From Halegenticoccus soli (GTDB taxonomy: Archaea > Halobacteriota > Halobacteria > Halobacteriales > Haloferacaceae): DNA of 64,000 nucleotides. The DNA is taken from assembly GCF_002844195.1 (NCBI RefSeq), contig NZ_PEND01000002.1:434001-498000 (forward strand), in the 5' to 3' direction. A program made the position numbers and the translations under genes. The notes under the pieces are model-generated. The model searched no databases. It saw only the letters and a list, made by a program, of their open reading frames with translations, and was not told the origin of the DNA. Within the stretch, counting starts at the first letter, position 1. The number at the start of each line of letters is the position of its first letter. This document shows positions 1 to 7,707 of the stretch, piece after piece.

Positions 1-285
1 CAGGATGCCGTCCTCGAACTCGGCGACGAGTTCGTAGGTCAGTTTCCCGTCGGCGGTGACGCCCGCCGGCAGGATCTCCCCGTCGAGGCGGTCGGCGACG
101 CCGTCGTGCTCGCCGCGGAGTCGCCGTTCGGCCTCCTCGAAGTGCTCCATCGCGGCACCGACCGAGTGGTGGAACTCCACGAGCGCCCCGTGGGCGCGGT
201 AGAACCGCTCCAGTCCCCGCTCTATCTCCTCGATCGCCGCCCGTTCGTCCTCGGTCAGGTCGTCGATCGCGTCGGAATCGCTCAT
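1..285 (-). CDS. hypothetical acidic helical protein (3' end cut by window)
   Basis: Starts at an ATG (283-285) and reads without a stop off the left edge, so only the first 95 residues are visible. The product begins MSDSDAIDDLTEDERAAIEE and is rich in Glu, Asp and Arg with almost no hydrophobic segment, as expected for a cytosolic haloarchaeal helical or coiled-coil protein. No catalytic motif is visible and I do not recognise the family. It points away from the tRNA-Phe gene on its right. The reading frame is well supported by haloarchaeal composition (GC-rich third positions, acidic product); the function is unknown. Confidence 0.6.
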   Translation of the reverse strand, partial: MSDSDAIDDLTEDERAAIEEIERGLERFYRAHGALVEFHHSVGAAMEHFEEAERRLRGEHDGVADRLDGEILPAGVTADGKLTYELVAEFEDGIL

Positions 286-397
286 GCGCTCCGTACTCGG
301 GTCGGACAGTTAGGGATTGCCTCGACTGTGCGGCTCGCCGTGGCTCGCTTCGATCGTCGGCAGAGTCGTTGATCGCTGTATCGTTCGGGAAGGATCG

Positions 398-489
398 TGC
401 CGCCTCCCGGATTGTGAACCTCGCCGAGACGTTCCTGCTCACTTCGTTGCGCGGGCTGCGACTCGTCTGGTTCAAATCGCGGTCGGGAG
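398..489. repeat. degenerate copy of tRNA-Phe 3' end plus inverted T-arm copy
   Basis: Bases 398-420 repeat the last 22 nt of the tRNA-Phe gene (545-567) in the same orientation, with a single extra G inside the T-loop. A second, inverted T-arm-like copy lies at 469-489, starting GGTTCAAATC. The two form an imperfect inverted repeat. The rest of the 286-544 gap contains no gene that I can support. Confidence 0.7.
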
Positions 490-544
490 CAGTTTCACTG
501 CTCACATCTCGGTCGCTTCGCTCCCTCGATAGTTCGCAGGAAAA

Positions 545-618
545 TGCCGCCTCCCGGATTTGAACCGGGGACAGCTCGATCTTCAGTCGAGTGCTCTCCC
601 AGTCTGAGCTAAGGCGGC
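545..618 (-). tRNA. tRNA-Phe (GAA)
   Basis: A 74-nt cloverleaf on the minus strand. The 7-bp acceptor stem is GCCGCCT/AGGCGGC with discriminator A. The anticodon arm CTCGA-CTGAAGA-TCGAG gives anticodon GAA, and the T-arm CCCGG-TTCAAAT-CCGGG is canonical. CCA is not encoded, which fits the CCA-adding enzyme gene at 13894-15345. No intron. A degraded copy of the 3' end lies about 125 nt further downstream. Confidence 0.97.
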
Positions 619-672
619 GCACTCGGAACGAGGACGAAGGGAGCAAAAAGGATTTCGAAACGGGGCGGTGCC

Positions 673-1242
673 CTACGCGACTTTTCGCCGCCTCGCGAAC
701 GTTTCCCTCCCGCCGTCCCACCTGACCGTCGCCGTGACCCGCACGTAGCCGTCGTTCCGCCTGATCTTGTCCGCGTCGAGGGGACCGACCCTGACGCGCT
801 TCGTGCGCCTGATCCGCTCCCCGCTCGCCATCGGTCCGAGGCGCTCTCGGTCCCGCCAGAGCACGTCGTCGCGGACGGACATCCGCGCGCGGATCCTGAC
901 GTTCTCGGCTCTGCCGGGGCCCGTGTTCCTGATGGTCACGGCAACGTCTCGACAGCCCGGCCCGCACTCTTCGACCGCTCCGAGGGCCAGGCGGAACCGC
1001 CGTCGCTCCCGATCCGATCCGGTCTGTCCGCCTTGCCCGCTGCGGGGCCCGCCGTTCGGTCCCCCGCCGCCGTCGTCCGGCTGCCTCGCGGCTCCGGCGG
1101 TCGACGCGGCCGCCGATCTCTCGACCGCCGTTCCGTTCGCCGATTCGTCGGTCTCGCCGTCCGGCTGGCGCGTGACCGCGCGCGCCACCCCCGAAACGGC
1201 GACGAGCCCCACCGCCTGGCCGAGTACGTGTCTCCGTTTCAT
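673..1242 (-). CDS. secreted protein with C-terminal Ig-like (CARDB-type) domain
   Basis: I chose the ATG at 1240-1242 (product begins MKRRHVLGQAVGLVAVSGVA) over longer upstream starts because it puts a twin-arginine-like basic stretch and a hydrophobic signal segment at the N-terminus. A Gly/Ser/Asp-rich linker of about 60 residues follows. The last ~90 residues (AVTIRNTGPGRAENVRIRA...) have the alternating pattern and the 'NTG' turn typical of CARDB or other beta-sandwich domains found in exported archaeal proteins. The product is 189 aa. It probably sits on or outside the membrane. No enzymatic motif is visible, and it stands alone between tRNA-Phe and tRNA-Val. Confidence 0.7.
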   Translation of the reverse strand: MKRRHVLGQAVGLVAVSGVARAVTRQPDGETDESANGTAVERSAAASTAGAARQPDDGGGGPNGGPRSGQGGQTGSDRERRRFRLALGAVEECGPGCRDVAVTIRNTGPGRAENVRIRARMSVRDDVLWRDRERLGPMASGERIRRTKRVRVGPLDADKIRRNDGYVRVTATVRWDGGRETFARRRKVA

Positions 1243-1421
1243 CGAACTCGATCTCCTCCCTGGTCCGGTACCGCGCGGTTTCGTGCGGGTGAGTCGTCCG
1301 CCCCACGCCATCTGTACCTGCCACCGCGACGGTTGAATACGTTCTGTCTCCCTCTCGGATACGTTCCAATCCAAGAACGGTTTGGGGGTTTCGGGGCGGG
1401 TGTCTCGTGAGCCGCAGAAAC

Positions 1422-1450
1422 GTGGGTTCGGGCGGGACTAATTCGAATCC
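1422..1450. repeat. degenerate copy of tRNA-Val 3' end
   Basis: Same-orientation partial copy of the tRNA-Val acceptor/T-arm end (1498-1520). The first ~14 nt (GTGGGYTCGGGCGG) match with one transition, and the T-loop is expanded by a few bases before ATTCGAA. It lies 48 nt beyond the 3' end of the tRNA. Confidence 0.55.
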
Positions 1451-1498
1451 TTCCTCGCGTCCACGATTCACGCCTCGCTGTCGCTCGGCGAAAAGGAG

Positions 1499-1572
1499 TG
1501 GGCTCGGGCGGATTCGAACCACCGATTTCGGCCTTGTAAAGGCCGCGTCATGACCAGCTAGACCACGAGCCC
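1499..1572 (-). tRNA. tRNA-Val (TAC)
   Basis: A 74-nt cloverleaf on the minus strand. The acceptor stem is GGGCTCG/CGAGCCC with discriminator A. The anticodon arm CGGCC-TTTACAA-GGCCG gives anticodon TAC (codon GTA). The T-arm contains GGTTCGAATCC. No intron and no encoded CCA. Confidence 0.96.
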
Positions 1573-1655
1573 GCGATTCAATAACTCGACCCCGGCCGAA
1601 TAACTGTTACTTTCTGCCCCGGAACGTTTACGCGACTCCCTCCCGTTTCTCCGGT

Positions 1656-2270
1656 GTGGCATCCCGACGCGTCCTCGCCGCCATCGCCGCCGTGCTGCTC
1701 CTGGCAGTCGTCGGTGCCGGCGCGGCCTACGCCTTCGGCCTCTTTTCGCCCGGCGAGTACGAGCGGACGACCGTCACCGTCGTCGACGAGAACGGGACCG
1801 AACTCGCCACCGTCGACGTTCGGATCGCCGACACCTACGCCAAGCGGTACACCGGCCTGAGCAACACCACGTCGCTCGACGACGGCGAGGGCATGCTGTT
1901 CGTCCACCCCGAGGAGGACAGACAGGCGTACGTCATGCGCGACATGGACTTCCCGCTCGACATCGTCTTCGTCGACGCCAACGGCACCATCACGCGGATC
2001 CACCACGCGCCCCTCCCGCCCGAAGGGACGAGCGGTGCCGAGCTGAAGCGGTACGAAGGCCGTGGGAAGTACGTCCTCGAAGTTCCGTACGGCTACACGA
2101 ACAGGACCGGCATCGAGGAGGGCGACCGGATCAGGATCGGGGGGAAACCCGCCTCCGAGTACGCCGGGACGGGCGCGTCGTTCGTCTCGCCGCCGTTCGT
2201 CTCATCTCCGTTCGTCTCACCGCCGGCCAACGCGGCCGCCCCGCGGATACCGGTGCATTTCGATTCGTAG
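1656..2270 (+). CDS. DUF192 family exported protein
   Basis: The GTG start (1656) gives a 204-aa product with one N-terminal hydrophobic segment (residues ~6-28, signal peptide or anchor). The following ~130 residues form a DUF192 domain: the family hallmarks RYTGLSNTTSLDDGEGMLFV, MRDMDFPLDIVFVD and the 'APLPPEG' turn are all recognisable. The molecular function of the family is not established. The C-terminal tail carries three tandem FVSPP-type pentapeptides encoded by 15-bp repeats. The frame runs right up to a following ABC exporter gene (38 nt gap) on the same strand, so the two could be co-transcribed. Domain call strong; role unknown. Confidence 0.88.
   Translation: MASRRVLAAIAAVLLLAVVGAGAAYAFGLFSPGEYERTTVTVVDENGTELATVDVRIADTYAKRYTGLSNTTSLDDGEGMLFVHPEEDRQAYVMRDMDFPLDIVFVDANGTITRIHHAPLPPEGTSGAELKRYEGRGKYVLEVPYGYTNRTGIEEGDRIRIGGKPASEYAGTGASFVSPPFVSSPFVSPPANAAAPRIPVHFDS
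2181..2225 (+). repeat. three tandem 15-bp units (FVS[PS]P)
   Basis: Three consecutive 15-bp units beginning TTCGTCTC encode FVSPP, FVSSP and FVSPP in the tail of the DUF192 protein. The array is in frame and would change length by five residues per slippage event. Confidence 0.85.
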
Positions 2271-2308
2271 CCAACGCTTTTCATCTGTCAATCCGTCCAC
2301 GGTTGATA

Positions 2309-4249
2309 ATGGGTGTCCCCGCCGACGAAGACGATCCGTTCGAGAAACAACGGGAGCGCACGGACAACGCCATGCGCCGGCTGTTCCGCGAGTACGGCCC
2401 CGAGAACGCCGTTCCGCTCGTCGTCGGCGTCGTCGCGAGCGTCCTCGCCCGGGTGCTCGACCTGATCCCGCCGGTGATCCTCGGCGTCACCATCGACGCC
2501 GTCTTTCGGAACGAGAAAACCTACGCCGAGGCGCTGCCCGTGATCCCGCCGTCGGTGAGTCAGCCGTACGTCCCCGACTCCGCGGCCGGCCAACTGTACT
2601 TTTCCGTCGGCCTCGTGGTTCTCGGCTTCTTCGGCGGGGCGGTCTTTCACTGGTGCCGGAACTGGGGGTGGAACGCCTTCGCGCAGAACATCCAGCACGC
2701 CGTCCGAACCGACACCTACGACAAGATGCAGCGGCTGAACCTGGATTTCTTCGCCGACAAGCAGACGGGCGAGATGATGTCCATCCTCTCGAACGACGTG
2801 AACCGCTTAGAGCGGTTCCTCAACGACGGGATGAACGCCTTCTTCCGGCTGTCGGTGATGGTCGTCGCGATCGCGGTCATCCTCCTCGACATGAACTGGC
2901 AGCTGGCGCTCATCGCGCTGCTCCCGGTGCCGCTCATCGCCCTCTTCACGTGGAAGTTCATCGAGATCATCCAGCCGAAGTACGCCGAGGTCCGCTCGTC
3001 CGTCGGCCGGCTGAACTCCCGACTGGAGAACAACCTCGGCGGCATCCAGGTCATCAAGACGTCGAACACGGAGAACTACGAGTCCGACCGCGTCGACGAC
3101 GTGTCGTTCGACTACTACGACGCCAACTGGGACGCCATCTCCACTCGGATCAAGTTCTTCCCGGGCCTTCGCATCCTGGCCGGCGTCGGCTTCGCGCTCA
3201 CCTTCTTCGCCGGCGGACTGTGGGTGCTCAACGGAGGCGGGCCCGGACCACTGAGCGGGGCTTTCTCGGCGGGCGTCTTCGTCACGTTCATCCTCCTCAC
3301 CCAGCAGTTCATCTGGCCCATGGCGCAGTTCGGGCAGATCATCAACATGTACCAGCGCGCACGCGCCTCCAGCGCCCGCATCTTCGGGCTCATGGACGAG
3401 CCGAGCCGCCTGGCCGAACAGCCCGACGCCGAGGACCTCGTCGTGGACGAGGGCCGGGTCGAGTACGACGACGTCACCTTCGGCTACGACGACGGCGAGA
3501 CGATCGTCGAGGGGATCTCCTTCGAGGTCGACGGCGGCGACACGCTCGCGCTCGTCGGGCCGACCGGCGCGGGCAAATCGACGGTCCTCAAGCTCCTCAT
3601 GCGGATGTACGACGTGGACGAGGGCTCCATCCGCGTCGACGGGCGGGACGTCCGGGACGTGACGCTCACGAGCCTCCGGCGGTCGATCGGCTACGTGAGC
3701 CAGGAGACGTTCATGTTCTACGGCACGGTGAAGGACAACATCTCCTACGGGACGTTCGACGCGAGCGACGAGGAGATCATCGAGGCCGCGAAGGCGGCGG
3801 AGGCGCACGACTTCGTCACGAACCTCCCGGAGGGCTACGACACGATGGTCGGCGAGCGGGGGGTGAAGCTCTCCGGCGGCCAGCGCCAGCGCCTTTCGAT
3901 CGCCCGCGCGATCCTGAAGGATCCGGAGATCCTCGTGCTCGACGAGGCGACGTCGGACGTCGACACCGAGACGGAGATGCTCATCCAGCGGAGCCTCGAT
4001 CGCCTCACGGCCGACCGGACGACGTTCGCCATCGCCCACCGCCTCTCGACGATCAGGGACGCCGATTCGATCGTCGTCCTGGAGGACGGACGGATCGTCG
4101 AGCGCGGCTCGCACGGCGAACTCCTCGAAGAGGACGGGCTGTACGCCCACCTCTGGGGCGTGCAAGCGGGCGAGATCGACGAGTTACCGCAGGAGTTCAT
4201 AGAGCGGGCGAGCCGCCGACAGGCGCGCACTGAGGCCGTCGACGACTAA
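2309..4249 (+). CDS. ABC transporter, fused permease-ATPase (type IV exporter fold)
   Basis: A 646-aa half-transporter. I chose the ATG at 2309 (MGVPADEDD) because a TTG-ATA precedes it in frame without justification for a longer protein. The N-terminal ~330 residues hold the transmembrane exporter domain (six predicted helices). The C-terminal ATPase has Walker A GPTGAGKST, signature LSGGQRQR, Walker B ILVLDEATS and the switch histidine in IAHRLSTI. The architecture is that of MsbA/LmrA-type homodimeric exporters of lipids, drugs or peptides; the substrate cannot be read from the sequence. It ends 3 nt before the convergent stop of the next gene. Haloarchaea commonly carry one such exporter with this acidic N-terminus. 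Confidence 0.93.
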   Translation: MGVPADEDDPFEKQRERTDNAMRRLFREYGPENAVPLVVGVVASVLARVLDLIPPVILGVTIDAVFRNEKTYAEALPVIPPSVSQPYVPDSAAGQLYFSVGLVVLGFFGGAVFHWCRNWGWNAFAQNIQHAVRTDTYDKMQRLNLDFFADKQTGEMMSILSNDVNRLERFLNDGMNAFFRLSVMVVAIAVILLDMNWQLALIALLPVPLIALFTWKFIEIIQPKYAEVRSSVGRLNSRLENNLGGIQVIKTSNTENYESDRVDDVSFDYYDANWDAISTRIKFFPGLRILAGVGFALTFFAGGLWVLNGGGPGPLSGAFSAGVFVTFILLTQQFIWPMAQFGQIINMYQRARASSARIFGLMDEPSRLAEQPDAEDLVVDEGRVEYDDVTFGYDDGETIVEGISFEVDGGDTLALVGPTGAGKSTVLKLLMRMYDVDEGSIRVDGRDVRDVTLTSLRRSIGYVSQETFMFYGTVKDNISYGTFDASDEEIIEAAKAAEAHDFVTNLPEGYDTMVGERGVKLSGGQRQRLSIARAILKDPEILVLDEATSDVDTETEMLIQRSLDRLTADRTTFAIAHRLSTIRDADSIVVLEDGRIVERGSHGELLEEDGLYAHLWGVQAGEIDELPQEFIERASRRQARTEAVDD

Positions 4250-4252
4250 CCG

Positions 4253-4576
4253 TCAGAAGGATTCGTTTTCCGATCCCTCGCCTTCCGTCTCGACGCCCCG
4301 GTCGCTGTAGCGGTCGCGACCGACGGCCTCGCTGCCGACCATGTTGAAGACGGCCTGTCTCACCTCTTCGGCCTCCTGGAACTTCTCGCCGCTCTCCTGC
4401 TGGTACGGTTCGAGGATGTCGCCGAACGTCCGCGACCCGTCCGGCATTTCGAGCTCGTAGTCCCCGTACTCGTCGACGAGTTCCGACGCGGTGGCCGGGT
4501 ACTCGTGGCCGTCCAGCTCGTCGTCGAGCTCGCCGAACTCAACGCCCTGCTCGCGGGAGTCTCCCTCGTCGCTCAT
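4253..4576 (-). CDS. small acidic haloarchaeal protein (probably DUF5789 family)
   Basis: 107 aa from ATG 4574-4576, very acidic. It has a conserved-looking core (ELDGHEYPATASELVDEYGD, then FGDILEPY and VRQAVFNMVGSEAVGRDRYSDRG) that matches my recollection of a small haloarchaeal family called DUF5789; this was not checked. No membrane segment or metal motif. It is convergent with the ABC exporter, with stop codons 3 nt apart, and divergent from the creatininase gene. Function unknown. Confidence 0.75.
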   Translation of the reverse strand: MSDEGDSREQGVEFGELDDELDGHEYPATASELVDEYGDYELEMPDGSRTFGDILEPYQQESGEKFQEAEEVRQAVFNMVGSEAVGRDRYSDRGVETEGEGSENESF

Positions 4577-4701
4577 GGTTTCTTCGATTACACGGTCGTC
4601 GCCTCGACACTAACGCCTTTGGGCCAGTCCGCCCGTTCCCGTCCGCGTCGGTGGCCGCTGTCCCCCCATCGTTACATACCGCCGCCGCCGATGCCACTCG
4701 T

Positions 4702-5439
4702 ATGCGCCTCTCGGAACTCACCTGGACGGACGTGGCCGACCTCGACGCCGATCTCGCGCTCCTGCCGGTCGGCAGCACCGAACAGCACGGCCCCCACGCG
4801 CCGCTCGGAACCGACACGCTGAACGCAGTCGCCGTCGCGGAGGCCGCGGCGGAGGCGTACGAGGACGAGGTCGTCGTCGCCCCGGCGATCCCGGTCGCCG
4901 TCGCCGAGGAGCACCGGCAGTTCCCCGGCACGCTCTGGGTGACGCCGGAGACGTTTCGGAGCTACGTCCGGGAAACCGTCGCCAGTCTGGCCGACCACGG
5001 GCTCGAACGCGTGGTCGTCGTCAACGGCCACGGCGGGAACGTCGACGCCCTCCGCGAGGTGACCGGAACGATCACGCGACGCGACGACGCCTACGCCGTC
5101 TCGTTCACCTGGTTCGAGGCGGTCGGCGAGCACAAGACCCTGATGGGGCACGGCGGGGCGCTCGAAACGGCGATGCTCAGACACGCCGCGCCGGAACTCG
5201 TTCGCGAGGATCAGATCGAGGAGGCCCGGGCCGGCGCGAGCGACGGCTGGGGCGACTGGGTCTCGGGCGTCAACCTCGCGCACGACTCCGCCGAGTTCAC
5301 CGACAACGGCGTCGTCGGCGACCCGGCCGAGGGCGACGCGGCGCTCGGCGCGGAGCTTCTCGAGCTCGCGGCCGACGCGCTCTGTGCGCTCCTCGCCGCC
5401 GTCGCGGAGCGGGACACGTCCCGTCCCGCGCGCCGGTAG
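4702..5439 (+). CDS. creatininase-family metal-dependent amidohydrolase (possible ArfB)
   Basis: 245 aa from ATG 4702 (MRLSELTWTD). Metal-binding and catalytic family signatures are visible: the PVGSTEQHGPHAPLGTD segment near residue 22, EEHRQFPGT, and the NGHGGN motif. The last strongly typifies creatininase/MftE enzymes, which bind two divalent metals. In archaea one member of this family, ArfB, is the formylamino-pyrimidine deformylase of riboflavin/F420 precursor synthesis. This gene could be that enzyme, but the neighbours neither support nor exclude it. Cytosolic, stands alone. Confidence 0.85.
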   Translation: MRLSELTWTDVADLDADLALLPVGSTEQHGPHAPLGTDTLNAVAVAEAAAEAYEDEVVVAPAIPVAVAEEHRQFPGTLWVTPETFRSYVRETVASLADHGLERVVVVNGHGGNVDALREVTGTITRRDDAYAVSFTWFEAVGEHKTLMGHGGALETAMLRHAAPELVREDQIEEARAGASDGWGDWVSGVNLAHDSAEFTDNGVVGDPAEGDAALGAELLELAADALCALLAAVAERDTSRPARR

Positions 5440-5477
5440 CGTAGTCCGACTCGGGACCGCTCTTCTCCGGTTCCGGA

Positions 5478-5933
5478 CTACTCCTCTTCCTCTTCGTCCT
5501 CCTCGCTCTCCTCGTCTCCTTCCTCCGCTTCGTCACCCGTCGACTCGCCCGCCTCGTCGAGCGCGCTCCGGAGCTCCGGGATGGTGCTCGTCAACCCGCC
5601 GACCTGCTCGCGCGCCCCCTCCAGCATCTCGACGACCTCCTCGACGGCTTCGATCTCCGCCTTGAGGTCGTCGGCGTCCTCGAACGCGTCGGCGCGCTCG
5701 CCCAGCGTGTACCACTTCTTCGCCTGCCGCAGGTGTTCCTCGGCGTCGCCCGCACTCAGGGCCGACCGCAGGCCGTTCAGCACGCCCAGGACGTTTTCGG
5801 CCTCGGTCTCCCAGACGTCGTCCCCGCCCGGGAGCGCCTCCCACGCCGCCTCCAGGTGCGCTTCGACGTCCTCGCGCATCTCCGCGGCCGCCTCGCCGAA
5901 CAGCTCGTCGTCGCCAAGCGTTGACTGGCTCAT
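5478..5933 (-). CDS. acidic helical protein (probably DUF5790 family)
   Basis: 151 aa from ATG 5931-5933 (MSQSTLGDDELFGEAAAEMREDV...). The first 110 residues are amphipathic helices with heptad-like leucines. The last 30 are an almost pure Glu/Asp tail. The start resembles a small haloarchaeal family I recall as DUF5790; not checked. No catalytic motif. It lies upstream of mptD on the same strand order, but 115 nt separate them, and each has room for its own promoter. Confidence 0.75.
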   Translation of the reverse strand: MSQSTLGDDELFGEAAAEMREDVEAHLEAAWEALPGGDDVWETEAENVLGVLNGLRSALSAGDAEEHLRQAKKWYTLGERADAFEDADDLKAEIEAVEEVVEMLEGAREQVGGLTSTIPELRSALDEAGESTGDEAEEGDEESEEDEEEEE

Positions 5934-6048
5934 ACCTCCCGCTTGTACGCCTCACCGTTTAAATACGCGCCCGAAAGTGAAAGTGAAATCGCGCAACTCG
6001 TCCCCCCGAGGCGCGCGTCTTCCCGACCTCGCCGCCCCGGCGACGTAC

Positions 6049-6393
6049 TCACTTCTCGTCGACCGAGACGAGCTTCATCAGCGGGTACCCCTCCTCCATC
6101 TCCATGCGCGTGCGCACCGACACGTCCTCGTACCGGATCCGCATCTCCGCCTCCACGAACCGCCCCGTGAGCTCCGCGTAACCGTGCTCGTGTTCGATCG
6201 CCGCGGCCACCTCCTCGTCCAGGATCTCGACGGTCACGGACTCGCAGAACGGCTGGTTCTCTATGGCCTCCTCCATCGCGCGTTCGAGGCTCCGCGCGCT
6301 GTCGGGGCTCACCGGCGTCCCCGCGAACTGGTGGTACAGCGATCCGAACTTGATCCCGGCTTCGAAACACGCCCGCTCGGCGTTCGTCGGCAT
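6049..6393 (-). CDS. mptD: archaeal dihydroneopterin aldolase MptD
   Basis: 114 aa. The sequence MPTNAERACFEAGIKFGSLYHQF at the start and the central EHEHGYAELTGRFVEAEM region match the archaeal dihydroneopterin aldolase family (MptD, formerly DUF372). The enzyme cleaves dihydroneopterin to 6-hydroxymethyl-dihydropterin and glycolaldehyde, an early step towards folate/methanopterin-type cofactors. This small archaeal enzyme is unrelated to bacterial FolB. It is a single gene, divergent from azf with 149 nt between them. The length fits the family. Confidence 0.9.
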   Translation of the reverse strand: MPTNAERACFEAGIKFGSLYHQFAGTPVSPDSARSLERAMEEAIENQPFCESVTVEILDEEVAAAIEHEHGYAELTGRFVEAEMRIRYEDVSVRTRMEMEEGYPLMKLVSVDEK

Positions 6394-6542
6394 GGTGAGA
6401 CCGAACGGGGCGGACGGCTAAGTTCTGTCGTCGCGCGGCGGTTTCGCGCCCGACGAGTCGGGAAAGGGGACTGACAGTTCCGCCGGCGAGCGCCCGCGAA
6501 ACCGGACCTTACTTAGCCTCCTCTTTTCCAATATCTACCCGA

Positions 6543-7304
6543 ATGGACGACCCGGTTCTGCTGACGGGTGCCGGCGGGCGCGTCGGACAGGCGATCCTGC
6601 GCGACCTGGCGACCGAATACGACTGGCGGCTCCTCGATCGCGAATCGCTGCCGCGCGAGCGGCTCCCCGAGGGCGTCGACCGCGACGCGATGTACGTCGC
6701 GGACGTGACGGACTACGAGACGGTCCGCGAGGCGGCGGAGGGCGTCGGTGCGGTCATCCACCTGGCCGGCGACCCGCGGCCCCAGGCCCCCTGGGACAGC
6801 GTCCTTCGGAACAACATCGACGGGACGCAGAAGGTCTTTCAGGCCGCCGTAGACGCCGGCGTCGAGAAGGTCGCGTTCGCCTCCTCGAACCACGCCGTCG
6901 GCGCGTACGAGACGGAGGAACGGACCCCGGAGATGTACCGCCCCGATCACGCGTTCCAGCTCGACGGGACGGAGCTCCCCCGGCCGAGCAACCTCTACGG
7001 CGTGAGCAAGGCGGCCGGCGAAACGCTCGGCCGGTACTATCACGACGAGCACGGCCTGTCCGTCGTCTGCGTGCGCATCGGCAACCTCACGCGCGGCCAC
7101 CCGCCGTGGGACTACGAGCGCGGCCAGGCGATGTGGCTCTCCTACCGCGACTGCGCGCACCTCTTCGATCGCTGTCTCGAGGCCGACTACGGCTACGAGA
7201 TCGTCTACGGCATCAGCGACAACGACCGGAAGTACTACTCCATCGACCGCGCGCGGGACGTTCTGGGGTACGAGCCGCAGGACAACTCCGCCGAGTTCGA
7301 GTGA
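6543..7304 (+). CDS. azf: NAD-dependent glucose-6-phosphate dehydrogenase (Azf)
   Basis: 253 aa, extended short-chain dehydrogenase/epimerase fold. The N-terminal Rossmann motif is GAGGRVGQAIL, and the YxxxK catalytic pair lies in NLYGVSKAAGETLGRYYHDEHG. The sequences LAGDPRPQAPWDSVLRNNIDGT and FASSNHAVGAYETEERTPE strongly recall Haloferax volcanii Azf, the archaeal zwischenferment that starts the haloarchaeal oxidative pentose-phosphate pathway with NAD+. A TATA-like CTTACTTAG lies about 30 nt upstream of the ATG, consistent with a leaderless transcript. Generic annotation tools may call it only 'NAD-dependent epimerase'. Confidence 0.85.
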   Translation: MDDPVLLTGAGGRVGQAILRDLATEYDWRLLDRESLPRERLPEGVDRDAMYVADVTDYETVREAAEGVGAVIHLAGDPRPQAPWDSVLRNNIDGTQKVFQAAVDAGVEKVAFASSNHAVGAYETEERTPEMYRPDHAFQLDGTELPRPSNLYGVSKAAGETLGRYYHDEHGLSVVCVRIGNLTRGHPPWDYERGQAMWLSYRDCAHLFDRCLEADYGYEIVYGISDNDRKYYSIDRARDVLGYEPQDNSAEFE

Positions 7305-7340
7305 TCTCGACTCGCGGGGGACGACCGGTCGCGTCAGCCC

Positions 7341-7637
7341 TCAGTGTTCTTCGCCCTCTTCCATCGCCCCGCGTTCCACCAGGTAGTCCGTGATGCTCTC
7401 TCTCGCCCGGTCGAGGTGCGTCCGCGGCTCCTCGTCGACCTCGTTCTCCAGAGCGCTGACTTTCTCGACCACCTCTTCGAGGCGATCGGCGCGCGGGGTT
7501 TCGCCCTCGGTCTTTTCGGTCTCGGTCATCTCCAGCAGCCCCTCGTCGATGGAGCGAATCTGTTCCTGCGTCTCGCCGTCCTGGAGATCCGCGGCCCGCT
7601 GAAGCTCCTCCCGGGCGTTCGTGAGATGGTCGGACAT
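7341..7637 (-). CDS. small haloarchaeal coiled-coil protein
   Basis: 98 aa from ATG 7635-7637 (MSDHLTNAREELQRAADL). It is predicted to be all helix, with two heptad stretches (LEEVVEKVSALENEVDEE) and no cysteines or membrane segment. I recall similar short 'hypothetical' proteins in most haloarchaeal genomes but cannot name the family with confidence. It is convergent with azf (36 nt) and divergent from the wHTH gene that follows; the promoters for both must sit in the 70-nt gap. Confidence 0.75.
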   Translation of the reverse strand: MSDHLTNAREELQRAADLQDGETQEQIRSIDEGLLEMTETEKTEGETPRADRLEEVVEKVSALENEVDEEPRTHLDRARESITDYLVERGAMEEGEEH

Positions 7638-7707
7638 CGCACCGGTAACTTCGCGCCGGAGGCGGATAGGTGTGGGGTCTCAAGGTGTTCGCGGACGAAG
7701 GACGGAC

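Noticed and set aside
2062-4233. Very long overlapping frames on both strands across the ABC exporter (and similarly across rpa, thiDN, mutS, nhaC)
   Set aside because: Arg/Ala/Pro/Gly-rich shadow frames caused by high GC at third codon positions; the true frames have clear domains and acidic composition.
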